Assembly (NCBI GenBank): GCA_048621635.1
Contig: JBMCWH010000002.1
Coordinates: 1-64,000, forward strand
DNA from: JBMCWH01 sp048621635
Lineage (GTDB): Bacteria > Patescibacteriota > WWE3 > JAUXAW01 > JAYEID01
Direction of reading: 5' to 3'
Length of the DNA: 64,000 nt
Below, piece by piece: positions 8,668 through 16,860 of this stretch. The notes below the pieces were generated by a model. The model had not been told where the DNA came from. It did not search any database and saw nothing but the letters and a program-made list of their open reading frames with translations. Both the position numbers and the translations under genes were made by a program. Position 1 is the stretch's first letter. Each line of letters opens with the position of its first letter.

Positions 8668-11600
8668 ATGAAGATAAAAAATGTAATTAAAATTCAACTT
8701 ATTGGCATCTTTTCTTTGCTTCTTTTCTTTTTCTCTAGGTCTGGGCACGTCTTTGCTTATAATTCTCCGCGGATGTATCTAACTGATCTAAATATAGAGA
8801 GAACTGATTATCAGGTCGGGGATAAGATAAGAGGAGAATTCAAAACCTGGAATACGGAGAGCTATGGGCTTGTAGGTGTAAATTGTCTTGCTTCGGTAGC
8901 TATTCCTTCAGAAAATACAGCGCCCTTGCAATTAGATTTGAAGAAAGTTGCAACCTTAGATTTTGCAGAGGAATCTAAGCGAACACACCAATTTAGCTAC
9001 ACACTTCCCGAAGCGCTACCCACTGGGACATTTACTTTTAAAGTCTTTTTAGAACTAGATAACGGAATCCCTCTTGGTTGGGATACTGAGAATATTGAAG
9101 TTCAGGGGGGTGGCCCTTTTATTTTTCTTGCTGATACTGCAGTTTTAAAAGATTCGGAAAGCTATCCACCGGGAGTGGGTGTGAAGTATCCTTCTAATCA
9201 ATATCCTATTTTTAAATTTACTGCGAAAAATCAGAGCGCAGAAGAGCTCACTGTTTATCCCAAAATAACTGTTCACAAAAGGACCCAGGCCGGTGAGATT
9301 TTCAGAACATTGAAAAGACCTTCCCGTACATTCAAAGGAAAGGAAAGTAAAGCTATAGAAATAGATGGCCCTCTTCTTGATCTTCCGGGTACTTATATAG
9401 CTAAGGTTGCGCTCTATACTCAGGAAGATGTCTCTGTATCTAATCCTGTGATTTTTCGCTGGAGTGTTAAGGGTGTGAGTAGTACTATTCTTAATGTTAC
9501 CCCACCGGAAGAAAATTATGACCAGAATGAGCAGCCAGAAATCCGCGTAGATTATGCTGGGCCTGCGGACGGTTCTGATCAAGGGGAAGCGACTTTAAGA
9601 ATTGAACTTTATGATGCAAAAGGTGTTGCAGGAGAGAAAGTGACAACTGTTGACCTTGGTCCTGAAGGGGGGAGTGTTACTTTGTCTCCCCAGCTAGGAA
9701 GGGCCTGTAAAGATTGCCAAGTTAGAACTGAGATTTCCAAAGCTGGCACATCCTTGGATTCCAAGGATGTTCGTAATCTAGGAGAGTTATTGGATGAAGA
9801 TGAAGCATCGCGTAAAGGGGGACGCCTTTTGTTGCAGGTAGGTATCTGTGTGGTTCTTCTGTTACTGGTGTTAGCAGCTTTAATTTTTGTTTTTATTTCT
9901 TCCGAGAAGAGAAAGAAAATTATTCACCGCGTTACTAGGCTGTTTAGTTCAAAAGCTATGTTGTTTTTGTTAGCGTTTGGTTTTTTGTTTTCCTTTCCTA
10001 AAAACTGTTTTGCTGCCGGGAGTATTACTTGGAATAAACCTCTACAAGATAGTGTTTACCTTCCCGGTGACGATATAGAGTTTCAAGGGATAGTCTATAT
10101 AGATTATTGTGTTGATAAATTGTTTAATTGGACTGTGGAATATAGTATTGTCGATGATAAGGATGATTCCACTAAGGAAGTTTTTCTAGGGCGTACTGTT
10201 GTTGATGACTCTTTTTACGACGGAAGTCATCATTACGAGATAAAAGTTTTTGATAGTGAGGGGACTGTTTTAAAGGAGCAAGAAACAACAAAACATCCCA
10301 GCCAATGGCCTGGTGCCCCTGGTGCAGATTCAGCTACCTATCCTACTTTTGATCCTGATAATAATCCTGTCTTTTTTGAATTCCCTTCTGGATTTAACCA
10401 GGAGTATGTATGGGCTAAGGTTCATATGGAAGGAGAAGGATATTCGGGGGAGGTGGAAGCTACTGCTTATGAGCGGTTGAGAATCCCTCAGCAGAGTCTT
10501 ACTGGCTATGTTTGGGAAGACGCTAATAGCGATGGAGTGAAAGATTCTGGAGAGGATATTTCCGGGGAGGCAAGTGTGTGGTTAGATGATGTTACTAGAC
10601 AGGAACTTGATCCCGAAGGTTTTTCTGTCAATGTTTCACCTGGTAATTATCGTGTCTATATTGAACCTGAGGGATGTTTTTGCCTTACGTACTGGAACAG
10701 AAGTTCTCCGCCATCTGATAGTGGAGCAGTTTTCAGTTACCAGGAAGATCTTGCTGGTGTCTGGTATGCTGATGTGGGTGAGATACAAGAAGACGAAAGT
10801 AAGCATGCTTATTTAGGAATTAAAAAAGCTGGTTTTGCCCTTGATCCTGTTTCAGAAGACCTTACTGTAGGCACAACTGGTTCAACTTCTGCAACATTTT
10901 TGATTGAACACAATGGTTGTTGGGAAAATAATGAGGAAATAGATTTATCCTTAAAAGATGTTCCTGCTGTCTCTGGTATTTCTGCTTCATTATCTCATAA
11001 CAGTTTGGTTCCCACTGATACAGGTGTTAATTTTCGCTTGGATGTGGAGACAGATAATGCTCCTGAAGGTACTTATAATTTTCAAATTCGCGCCGAGGAC
11101 GGGTGTGGAAATACTGAGTCTGCAAATATTAGTTTGAAGGTAGAGGTACCTTTGATGGATGCTTGGTTTCAATCGGAGGCGGGAGATATATACGCACGAA
11201 AAGGAATTTCTAACATAATTCCCTCTGTTGATGAGGCACTTCCTTTTCGCAATGAATCCCGCTTTGTTGATCTAGCTTCCCAATATAATTACTTGTCAAT
11301 GAGCAATACAAGTCCGGGTGTTATTCTCTCTGGCAATTCAATGGATCTTGGAACTTCTGGCGAAATTTCAGAGCAATCTTGGCAGGCCGAGGATTATCTG
11401 ATAGGGTTTTACGATCCTACACCAGTGGAAAGGTATACATATGATTATAATTTCTTTGATGCAAACTTAATTGCGGATTGTGTGCTTACAGGTGATGCTG
11501 AAATGGGTGGGAGTGAGCAGGAAGGGGAAATCCTGACGGCAGACGGCAGCTGTACTCCTGCAAACAACCAGGTAATCAAAGTTAACGGAGATTTGGATAT

Positions 11601-12654
11601 TCTTGGCGGAGAGGGTTTTCAAAATGCGCGCTCTGCTATTCTTGTGAATGGCACTGCTACCTTTAAAGGGACGTGGGAGTTACTTGTGCAGCGCCCCAAG
11701 CCGGATGTAATGTTGGTAATGGATCGAAGTGGGAGTATGATGGGAGAAGGTAAAATTTCTGATGCTAAAAAGGCATTAAAAGCTTATGTTGATGCTTCTG
11801 ATTCTGATCACGATCTTATTGGCTTGGCTACTTATTCAGCTTCGGCAAGTTTGGATTCGGAACTTACGGATGATTTTTTGGAGTTGAAGAATAAGATTGA
11901 CAGCTTTGAAGCACAAGGTAGTACATCTATTGGTGCTGGTTTACAAGTTGCCATTGATGAATTGCTTAGTGATCGGGCGAGGGAGCCGGAGAAAGACCAC
12001 CCTAAGTTTATTATCTTGGCTACAGACGGACAGCATAATACTGATCCTCCAGTTGAGCCGGAAGTAGACAGAGCAGTGGACAATAATATCTGGGTGATAA
12101 CTGTGGGAATTGGTTCTAGTGCGGACGAAAGTTTGCTGGAGGACATTGCACGAGAAACTACGGGAAGTGCAGAGAATTATTATTATGCTCCTTCCTCAGA
12201 TGATTTGGAGAATCTTTACGAGGAAATAGCAGGGACTATTACTAATGTTGAGGCATCTGGCGGCTTCCAACCGACCGGCGGATCGTTTGCCTTTATTGCA
12301 AACAAGGATATTGAAATTAGCGCAGGTGTGCGTGATGTACGCGCGATTCTTCTGGCTGACGGAACAGTGTATGATTATGATGTTGGGGAAAATTCTAAAG
12401 ATGATTGGGAAAACCAAGATAACGGTTTGTGGATTCAAGGTAACACTATTGGATTGGGTTACTCTACTGGTGGCGGGAGTTTAACTGCGCGCTCTTTTGA
12501 TTTGAGACGGACGAGACTTGGGCCTGATTTATATACGGAAACCACTGATGACGATGGGGAAGCGGCGGGGTATTTTTCTTTTGATCCCCAACTCCTGTTT
12601 CAATTAACACCAATTTTGGGGAAGAGTAGATACACGTGGCATGAGACCAAGTAA
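8668..12654 (+). CDS. Very large surface protein with VWA domain and two membrane segments
   Basis: A 1328-residue exported protein. Residues 1-31 are a signal peptide. A beta-rich extracellular part runs to about 380 and a membrane segment spans about 388-410. A short basic stretch (SSEKRKKIIHR) is followed by a second signal-like hydrophobic segment at about 431-449 ending FAAGS. Next come an SdrD-B-like, EF-hand-like block (DANSDGVKDSGED) near 615-630 and further beta domains. A von Willebrand A domain lies at about 1012-1195 with an intact MIDAS (DRSGSM, STSIG, ATDG). It ends with a module around YTWHE. It probably works in adhesion or cell-surface assembly. TGcTAAACT lies seven bases before the ATG, implying a leaderless mRNA. 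Confidence 0.85.
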   Translation: MKIKNVIKIQLIGIFSLLLFFFSRSGHVFAYNSPRMYLTDLNIERTDYQVGDKIRGEFKTWNTESYGLVGVNCLASVAIPSENTAPLQLDLKKVATLDFAEESKRTHQFSYTLPEALPTGTFTFKVFLELDNGIPLGWDTENIEVQGGGPFIFLADTAVLKDSESYPPGVGVKYPSNQYPIFKFTAKNQSAEELTVYPKITVHKRTQAGEIFRTLKRPSRTFKGKESKAIEIDGPLLDLPGTYIAKVALYTQEDVSVSNPVIFRWSVKGVSSTILNVTPPEENYDQNEQPEIRVDYAGPADGSDQGEATLRIELYDAKGVAGEKVTTVDLGPEGGSVTLSPQLGRACKDCQVRTEISKAGTSLDSKDVRNLGELLDEDEASRKGGRLLLQVGICVVLLLLVLAALIFVFISSEKRKKIIHRVTRLFSSKAMLFLLAFGFLFSFPKNCFAAGSITWNKPLQDSVYLPGDDIEFQGIVYIDYCVDKLFNWTVEYSIVDDKDDSTKEVFLGRTVVDDSFYDGSHHYEIKVFDSEGTVLKEQETTKHPSQWPGAPGADSATYPTFDPDNNPVFFEFPSGFNQEYVWAKVHMEGEGYSGEVEATAYERLRIPQQSLTGYVWEDANSDGVKDSGEDISGEASVWLDDVTRQELDPEGFSVNVSPGNYRVYIEPEGCFCLTYWNRSSPPSDSGAVFSYQEDLAGVWYADVGEIQEDESKHAYLGIKKAGFALDPVSEDLTVGTTGSTSATFLIEHNGCWENNEEIDLSLKDVPAVSGISASLSHNSLVPTDTGVNFRLDVETDNAPEGTYNFQIRAEDGCGNTESANISLKVEVPLMDAWFQSEAGDIYARKGISNIIPSVDEALPFRNESRFVDLASQYNYLSMSNTSPGVILSGNSMDLGTSGEISEQSWQAEDYLIGFYDPTPVERYTYDYNFFDANLIADCVLTGDAEMGGSEQEGEILTADGSCTPANNQVIKVNGDLDILGGEGFQNARSAILVNGTATFKGTWELLVQRPKPDVMLVMDRSGSMMGEGKISDAKKALKAYVDASDSDHDLIGLATYSASASLDSELTDDFLELKNKIDSFEAQGSTSIGAGLQVAIDELLSDRAREPEKDHPKFIILATDGQHNTDPPVEPEVDRAVDNNIWVITVGIGSSADESLLEDIARETTGSAENYYYAPSSDDLENLYEEIAGTITNVEASGGFQPTGGSFAFIANKDIEISAGVRDVRAILLADGTVYDYDVGENSKDDWENQDNGLWIQGNTIGLGYSTGGGSLTARSFDLRRTRLGPDLYTETTDDDGEAAGYFSFDPQLLFQLTPILGKSRYTWHETK

Positions 12655-12672
12655 AATTCTTCTCGACAAATG

Positions 12673-12702
12673 TTGACACCAAGTTGTTAATTAATATATA
12701 CT
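12673..12702 (+). promoter_or_regulatory. Consensus promoter of the 12.7-13.8 kb unit
   Basis: A perfect TTGACA -35, an 18-base spacer and a TATACT -10. The predicted start near 12709 gives a leader of about 120 bases that contains a tiny ORF. An inverted repeat overlaps the -10 box. Confidence 0.75.
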
Positions 12703-12714
12703 GTATGTCAGTAT
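12698..12714. promoter_or_regulatory. Probable operator overlapping the -10 box
   Basis: A perfect inverted repeat, ATACTG and CAGTAT separated by five bases, covers the -10 and start site of this promoter. A bound dimer there would block RNA polymerase. The half-site resembles part of an enterobacterial LexA box, but no second site of this exact form was found, so the regulator is unknown. Confidence 0.5.
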
Positions 12715-12745
12715 TATAAGATATTTTCTGAGAGGAGGGAGGGGT

Positions 12746-12784
12746 ATGGGCACCTTAAAATTACCAGGCTTGGCTGTTCTTTAG
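12746..12784 (+). CDS. Tiny upstream ORF (12 residues) with very strong ribosome site
   Basis: ATG at 12746 follows a long GGAGGGAGGGG tract two bases upstream and encodes MGTLKLPGLAVL before TAG. It lies in the leader of the following gene, 43 bases before its ATG. It may be a leader peptide controlling translation or attenuation, or a short membrane-active peptide. No repeated regulatory codon is obvious. Confidence 0.45.
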   Translation: MGTLKLPGLAVL

Positions 12785-12827
12785 TTGGCGTTCAGCTAAG
12801 TTAATTAGACCATTTTGAAGGAGAGTT

Positions 12828-13439
12828 ATGAAGTGGTTTACTGCACAGGTTGCCCCGGAGAAGTCTTTTGAGCTAGTAACCGAATATGGTGATGGGGTGT
12901 GTTCCAGTTGTTGGCGTTTGGATGACGATAGGTTGCTGCCCGTTTCTCCGGGAGGTGAGGAGATAGTTTTGAACACTGATGGTAATCGTTATGCGATTGT
13001 CCAAAGTGAAAATCTGTTCCACTATTTTGTTTTGGGGAACAAGTTGTGTACCATTCGTGTTCCTGGTGGGTTGAGTGTAGAACCCCAGTTCTGCTTTTCT
13101 CGGGATAGACAGTTGGGTACTCCTGTGCTCGTTGTTTTCGGGGTTCCTCCAATGCTTGATCTTAGGCTTGCCGGTGAACAGCTTGGTTTTAAGTTCTCAA
13201 AATCTGGCTGGATTCCCGTGTCACTTCCTGCTAGCCAGATGAAAGTTATGGTGAAGACAGATTATTTTGGGTTAAGGGTTGTAGTCTCCCCCAAGAAGAA
13301 AATTGTAACTTCTTTTTGGAAGGAAGAAGGTGTTCGGGTCACCAACACCCCAATTGTGAAGGGCAAGGTGGTTCCCGACCATTGTCGGTGTGACTATTAC
13401 TCTCCACAGATACTTAATGAAGTCTTTAGTGGGGACTAG
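12828..13439 (+). CDS. Unrecognised cytoplasmic protein
   Basis: I do not recognise this 203-residue protein. It has no signal peptide or membrane segment, is beta-rich in appearance, and carries cysteines near the N-terminus (CSSCW) and C-terminus (HCRCDYY) that could bind a metal. The start has a strong Shine-Dalgarno (AAGGAG) and lies in a leader of about 120 bases with its own uORF. A strong terminator follows immediately, so the small cysteine-rich gene downstream would be read only by read-through. The style of its signals differs from the leaderless housekeeping genes. Confidence 0.65.
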   Translation: MKWFTAQVAPEKSFELVTEYGDGVCSSCWRLDDDRLLPVSPGGEEIVLNTDGNRYAIVQSENLFHYFVLGNKLCTIRVPGGLSVEPQFCFSRDRQLGTPVLVVFGVPPMLDLRLAGEQLGFKFSKSGWIPVSLPASQMKVMVKTDYFGLRVVVSPKKKIVTSFWKEEGVRVTNTPIVKGKVVPDHCRCDYYSPQILNEVFSGD

Positions 13440-13448
13440 GACTCAAGA

Positions 13449-13488
13449 ATGCGAAGGGGTTTTTCCGGCCCCCTTCGCATCTTCTTTT
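13449..13488 (+). terminator. Intrinsic terminator
   Basis: An eleven-base-pair stem ATGCGAAGGGG/CCCCTTCGCAT is followed by CTTCTTTT. Confidence 0.85.
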
Positions 13489-13516
13489 CCTTGTTTTTAC
13501 TTGAAAGGATGTGTAT

Positions 13517-13759
13517 ATGGGAAAGTCCTGCGATTTGTCTACTTGTTATGCTTACAATGTTGTAGCACCTTTTGCACGGGAAAGGGTTTGTGAGGAGTGT
13601 CCTTTGGCTACTGAATGTCAGCGACGGGGATTTCTTCCTTCGTCGTCGGAACTGACTTCTGAGCAAAAGATCCGAACAAACCACAATACCCGGTTTGTGC
13701 GTCTATTTGGTGCTGAAGAAATTCATATCACGATTCCCTCAGATATTCCGATCCGTTAA
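13517..13759 (+). CDS. Small cysteine-rich protein, probable zinc or cluster binder
   Basis: The 80-residue product is not recognised. Five cysteines occur early (C5, C10, C25, C28, C34) in a C-x4-C ... C-x2-C-x5-C arrangement, with CEECPLATEC as the core, suggesting a zinc ribbon or an Fe-S site. I chose ATG 13517 because AAAGGA lies seven bases upstream; an in-frame GTG at 13511 would overlap that site. It sits between two strong terminators, so it probably has its own promoter or depends on read-through from the gene at 12828. Confidence 0.6.
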   Translation: MGKSCDLSTCYAYNVVAPFARERVCEECPLATECQRRGFLPSSSELTSEQKIRTNHNTRFVRLFGAEEIHITIPSDIPIR

Positions 13760-13767
13760 CCGTCTAT

Positions 13768-13803
13768 AGGACGAAGTCTATTCGGGCTTCGTCCTCTTTT
13801 TTA
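13768..13803 (+). terminator. Intrinsic terminator
   Basis: A nine-base-pair stem AGGACGAAG/CTTCGTCCT with a ten-base loop is followed by CTTTTTTT. Confidence 0.85.
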
Positions 13804-13814
13804 TGCAAAAAAAG

Positions 13815-13864
13815 GGACGGGTTTTTCTTCGAAACAAAATGTTTCGAAAAAAGAAAACCCGTCC
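13815..13864. terminator. Long bidirectional terminator hairpin
   Basis: An approximately 20-base-pair hairpin with arms GGACGGGTTTT... and ...AAAACCCGTCC sits between converging genes. An A run on its left gives a T run for minus-strand transcripts ending the hydrolase operon. Confidence 0.7.
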
Positions 13865-13868
13865 GTAT

Positions 13869-15197
13869 TTACTGTAACTGTTGAATTTGGAGAACAAACG
13901 GTATGTACCCGTAAAATTCTATTTTGCACGTTCCTACGGTGCTTAGGTACATCACCTGTTCGCTTTCGGTTAATCTCCCTACAATGTACGGTGAGCGCGC
14001 AAAGTTTTCAGCGCTGGGTAAATTTAGTTTTTGTAGCGTTTTTTTAAGTGTATTGCTGGGTGGATTGTATTTACCGTACACTTTCCCGTTATATCCATAA
14101 ACAGCGTTGATCACTTCTGAATCTAACGGGTCTAGTTCGAATACTAGCCGCTGACCGCTTCCTTCCTCAGCCTTTTTCTGTAAAGCTTTTGCTGCCATTG
14201 AAGCCTGTGTTGTAAACTCCTTCTTTGTTAACTGCTCCCCTGTGTAGGGAAAGAGATTTACATTGTTGTTTTTCGCCATTACTGTGATGTCATGAAGTTG
14301 GAAAACCCCCTCACCGTTTCTAGGGTTTTTCAAAGAAAAATGAGTTGCTGTTTCTACGTAATGGAGAAAGGCTAAGCTGTAAGGAGGAATATCTTCCTCC
14401 TTACAGACTTCTACTATGGTTGGCCAAGCCCAATTTAGACGTGAAATCAGATCTTCTGAGAGGTAGGGATCAGAGTAACTAGAAGGTGTGATGAATTTAC
14501 CTTTCTGTTGCTTGCTCGTATTATTAGCGGTTTTTGCAGGGTATTTGACATGTATAAGGGTGTAGGGTTTTCTGTAGTGGTAATCCTTTCCCCAGCAGCG
14601 TCCGCTGTGTCCAGCTACCTTTCCGTTTCCGATATATATTACAACATGTTGGAGATTTTCGTAAAAAATAATATCTCCGGGTACAAGCTCTTCGATGCTG
14701 TCGACCACTGTCCCGTGCTCTGGCACAAGCCAATTGTACAACCTCGGAACGCTGATAAAGACTTCTTCATTTCCTTGCCATGCTCTTCCTGCTCCGAGAT
14801 TATTGTAACCTCCAGAAGCAAGGCAATGGGAAACAAAGTGGGCACAGTCTCCTCCGTATTTGTTGTAACTATATCCGCAATGGCAGACGGTGTTCCAGTA
14901 TTTTTTTGCATAGGCTAGTGCTTTTCTTCTGTTTTCGTCTAGATTAGCAAAGCTCGAAGTCTCTTGGCTGGACACTCCATTGGCATCGACTGAAGTTATT
15001 AGTTTTGCGCTAAGCAACTGTTCTACATTCCCTAAAGAAACCTGGGGTGAGGTTTTGGCATTTGAACTAGTGGATAAGTGACCATTAACTGTTTCAGAGA
15101 TATTTTGAGTTCTCTGGCTACCTACTACTGAGATAGTGACAGATACAATAGCTGAAACAATGATTATGAAGGCTGGGGAGGAAGTTATTTTATTCAT
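13869..15197 (-). CDS. Membrane-anchored two-domain cell-wall hydrolase (amidase plus lysozyme-like)
   Basis: A 442-residue exported protein. A hydrophobic N-terminal segment (residues about 7-25) anchors or exports it. A putative amidase/CHAP-like domain at about 80-210 contains the catalytic-type GGDCAHFVSHC and QHVVIYIGNG with its histidine. A second domain from about 240 looks like a lysozyme/SLT fold, with HYVETATHF (candidate catalytic glutamate), GVFQLHD and YGYNGK. Together they would cut peptide and glycan bonds of peptidoglycan. I chose ATG 15197 because GGTGGAGG precedes it. It overlaps the end of the upstream lipoprotein gene by eight bases, so the two are coupled. Confidence 0.75.
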   Translation of the reverse strand: MNKITSSPAFIIIVSAIVSVTISVVGSQRTQNISETVNGHLSTSSNAKTSPQVSLGNVEQLLSAKLITSVDANGVSSQETSSFANLDENRRKALAYAKKYWNTVCHCGYSYNKYGGDCAHFVSHCLASGGYNNLGAGRAWQGNEEVFISVPRLYNWLVPEHGTVVDSIEELVPGDIIFYENLQHVVIYIGNGKVAGHSGRCWGKDYHYRKPYTLIHVKYPAKTANNTSKQQKGKFITPSSYSDPYLSEDLISRLNWAWPTIVEVCKEEDIPPYSLAFLHYVETATHFSLKNPRNGEGVFQLHDITVMAKNNNVNLFPYTGEQLTKKEFTTQASMAAKALQKKAEEGSGQRLVFELDPLDSEVINAVYGYNGKVYGKYNPPSNTLKKTLQKLNLPSAENFARSPYIVGRLTESEQVMYLSTVGTCKIEFYGYIPFVLQIQQLQ

Positions 15198-15750
15198 CTT
15201 TTCCTCCACCTTCTTTTCTATAATCATATTCTGGGTTCTGTTCCAGTGTTTTGGCCAAAGTTATCGACCAGCCATCCCACTGGTTTTTGTCAAGTGCTTT
15301 TTCGACAGATTCTGCCCACTCTTTGGCTTCTGAGCAAGTTTGTGGAACCTTCAATTGGCCAGAGAAATCGTCCGGATGCGTGCCTCTGGGAATTTGGGAG
15401 ACTGCAGCCCAGAAACAGCCTTCCCGTTCCGCCTTTGGGTTGTTTGTAAAACAGTAATCCTCACCTGTTACGGTGTGTACTATTTGTTCCCAAGCAAGGT
15501 ACCAGGATTCTCCTGCGTCTACTTTGACAGTGTAGTATTCATCGCCTTTACCAAGAATTCCCTCATCGAGAAGCTTTTGAACCTCTTTTTCAGAGATCTT
15601 GTTAGCATTGTCCTTTTCAAGTGTGCTTGATTCGGCTTTAGTAGTTTCTAATTCATGGGGTTCACCTTCGCTGTTTTTACTACAGCCGCAAAAACTTGCA
15701 CAAAGGGCAATCACCACCAGCAACACAATTATTCCTTTTCCAAGCCTCAT
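15190..15750 (-). CDS. Unrecognised lipoprotein, coupled to the wall hydrolase
   Basis: A 186-residue precursor with a signal peptide ending in a lipobox-like region (ASFCGCS), then a charged linker and a globular part with no family I recognise. Motifs such as WYLAWEQIVHTVTG and DYCFTNNP are visible. A Shine-Dalgarno (GAAAGGA) precedes the ATG. Its stop lies within the start of the hydrolase gene, so it may be an inhibitor, activator or anchor for that enzyme. This is inference from position only. Confidence 0.65.
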   Translation of the reverse strand: MRLGKGIIVLLVVIALCASFCGCSKNSEGEPHELETTKAESSTLEKDNANKISEKEVQKLLDEGILGKGDEYYTVKVDAGESWYLAWEQIVHTVTGEDYCFTNNPKAEREGCFWAAVSQIPRGTHPDDFSGQLKVPQTCSEAKEWAESVEKALDKNQWDGWSITLAKTLEQNPEYDYRKEGGGKDE

Positions 15751-15793
15751 TGTCTCGATCCTTTCTACTATCTAGTGAGTTTTTAATGTGCAA

Positions 15794-15823
15794 GAAAAAA
15801 ATAAATCTGCCAGAAGGCAGATT
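15794..15823 (-). terminator. Minus-strand intrinsic terminator
   Basis: Read on the minus strand, AATCTGCC and GGCAGATT form an eight-base-pair stem with a four-base loop, followed by TATTTTTTT. It lies upstream of the lipoprotein gene and would stop transcripts coming from the 16.5 kb gene. Confidence 0.7.
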
Positions 15824-15855
15824 AGAATAAATTAAATATTATCCACTAGGATTAT

Positions 15856-15900
15856 AACATAAGGGAACACTGCTGTCTATTTATTTTGTATCCTTATGTT
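15856..15900. repeat. Inverted repeat in the 15751-15987 gap
   Basis: AACATAAGG and CCTTATGTT form a perfect nine-base inverted repeat 27 bases apart, between two terminators. No ORF is seen. It could be a small RNA hairpin or a protein site. Confidence 0.35.
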
Positions 15901-15943
15901 CTAGGTTATGGGGCTATCAGGCTGTTCATTTTTCGGTAAAAAG

Positions 15944-15975
15944 AAGTCCGAACTTCTGTATAGAAGTTCGGACTT
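15944..15975. terminator. Strong bidirectional hairpin terminator
   Basis: A perfect 14-base-pair stem AAGTCCGAACTTCT/AGAAGTTCGGACTT with a four-base loop. On the minus strand it is followed by CTTTTT and ends the membrane-protein gene at 15988. Confidence 0.75.
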
Positions 15976-15987
15976 GTGTTTCTAATG

Positions 15988-16575
15988 TCATGCTGCAACA
16001 GCTTTTTTTTGGTCATTTTCCATTAATTCAAGAGTTATCCTTACGGATATTGTGAGGAAACTTAAGAAAAAGGCGAAAAAGATGACTAAAAGATCTTCTG
16101 AGAAAGTGATAACTGCTGTGTCCACTGCAGTAGCTAGTAATCGTGCTTGTAAGCTTAATGATGGATTCGATTCCATCCAGCTACCTACTAAATTGGTTCC
16201 AATATCGTACCCAACCATAGTTAAGTTAAGTATGCGTAAAGCTTTAAACTTAAGTACATTCGTAAAGGGGAGTATTTCTTGTGGTGCTCTCTTCTTGACA
16301 AGAGAAAGCATCTCCCGATTCACGAACCACAGCTGAAGTTCGCTTACTGTGGACAAAAGGCTTAGTGTCCATGCTACGACTGAAGACACGCCGATTGCAA
16401 TCAGCGGGTTGACACTTAGGATTAGATCCCGCCAAAAGCTTTCGGCTAAGTAGTAACAGACGAACGCGGTGATGACCGTCAAGAACCACAAAGTTATAAT
16501 GCTTATGGTATCTAAGATTTTTTGGGCTAACGCTTGGCCTGAAACTCTGTTTCTTTCTCTTTCTGCAGTTGCCAT
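15988..16575 (-). CDS. Unrecognised four-segment membrane protein
   Basis: A 195-residue protein with probable membrane segments near 22-44, 53-75, 118-132 and 150-180, and a basic N-terminus. No family is recognised. The ATG has a good Shine-Dalgarno (GGAAGGGAG). It stands alone under a consensus promoter with a perfect palindrome at the transcript start, so it is likely repressed under some condition by a dimeric regulator. It ends in a strong hairpin terminator. Confidence 0.65.
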   Translation of the reverse strand: MATAERERNRVSGQALAQKILDTISIITLWFLTVITAFVCYYLAESFWRDLILSVNPLIAIGVSSVVAWTLSLLSTVSELQLWFVNREMLSLVKKRAPQEILPFTNVLKFKALRILNLTMVGYDIGTNLVGSWMESNPSLSLQARLLATAVDTAVITFSEDLLVIFFAFFLSFLTISVRITLELMENDQKKAVAA

Positions 16576-16606
16576 TTTCTGCTCCCTTCCTAATTAATTT
16601 TAAATG

Positions 16607-16622
16607 TACAAGTTCACTTGTA
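16607..16622. promoter_or_regulatory. Probable operator at the transcript start
   Basis: A perfect inverted repeat TACAAGT-TC-ACTTGTA sits just downstream of the -10 box of the minus-strand promoter at 16626-16654. That is a classical repressor position. The regulator is not identified; none is encoded next to it. Confidence 0.6.
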
Positions 16623-16625
16623 TAT

Positions 16626-16654
16626 AATATATGCTATAAGACTTAATTTGTCAA
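16626..16654 (-). promoter_or_regulatory. Consensus sigma70-type promoter
   Basis: On the minus strand TTGACA (16654-16649), a 17-base spacer and TATATT (16631-16626) lead into the membrane-protein gene at 16575, with a leader of roughly 45 bases. Confidence 0.8.
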
Positions 16655-16799
16655 CTCTAGTTGCTGGCAAAGAAAGTTAGTTCAATTGTATTGATCATTA
16701 ATAAACTTTGCTTAAGTGTGTGTCTTTCGTAAAATCTAAAGCTGTGGTAAAATTATCTCCGTAGAGGTATAGGACATATATAGGAAAAATTGAGAATGC

Positions 16800-16855
16800 G
16801 GGTCCGTAGCTCAGCTAGGCAGAGCATCCTGACAAGTAGGGAGTGTCCTGATCTC
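16800..16855 (+). pseudogene. Degenerate tRNA remnant, perhaps tRNA-Val
   Basis: The stretch begins GGGTCCGTAGCTCAGCTAGG, a normal tRNA acceptor and D-arm start. A GAC triplet sits in what should be the anticodon region, and GTGTCCTG resembles the variable/T-arm start of the nearby tRNA-Lys. The anticodon stem does not pair well, the T-loop is broken, and no 3' acceptor strand is present. A broken GIY-YIG gene follows at once. Confidence 0.5.
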
Positions 16856-16860
16856 TAATC

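Noticed and set aside
9145..9582. Minus-strand ORF inside the giant VWA gene
   Set aside because: It is antisense to a continuous, domain-supported frame, with no ribosome site or family likeness.
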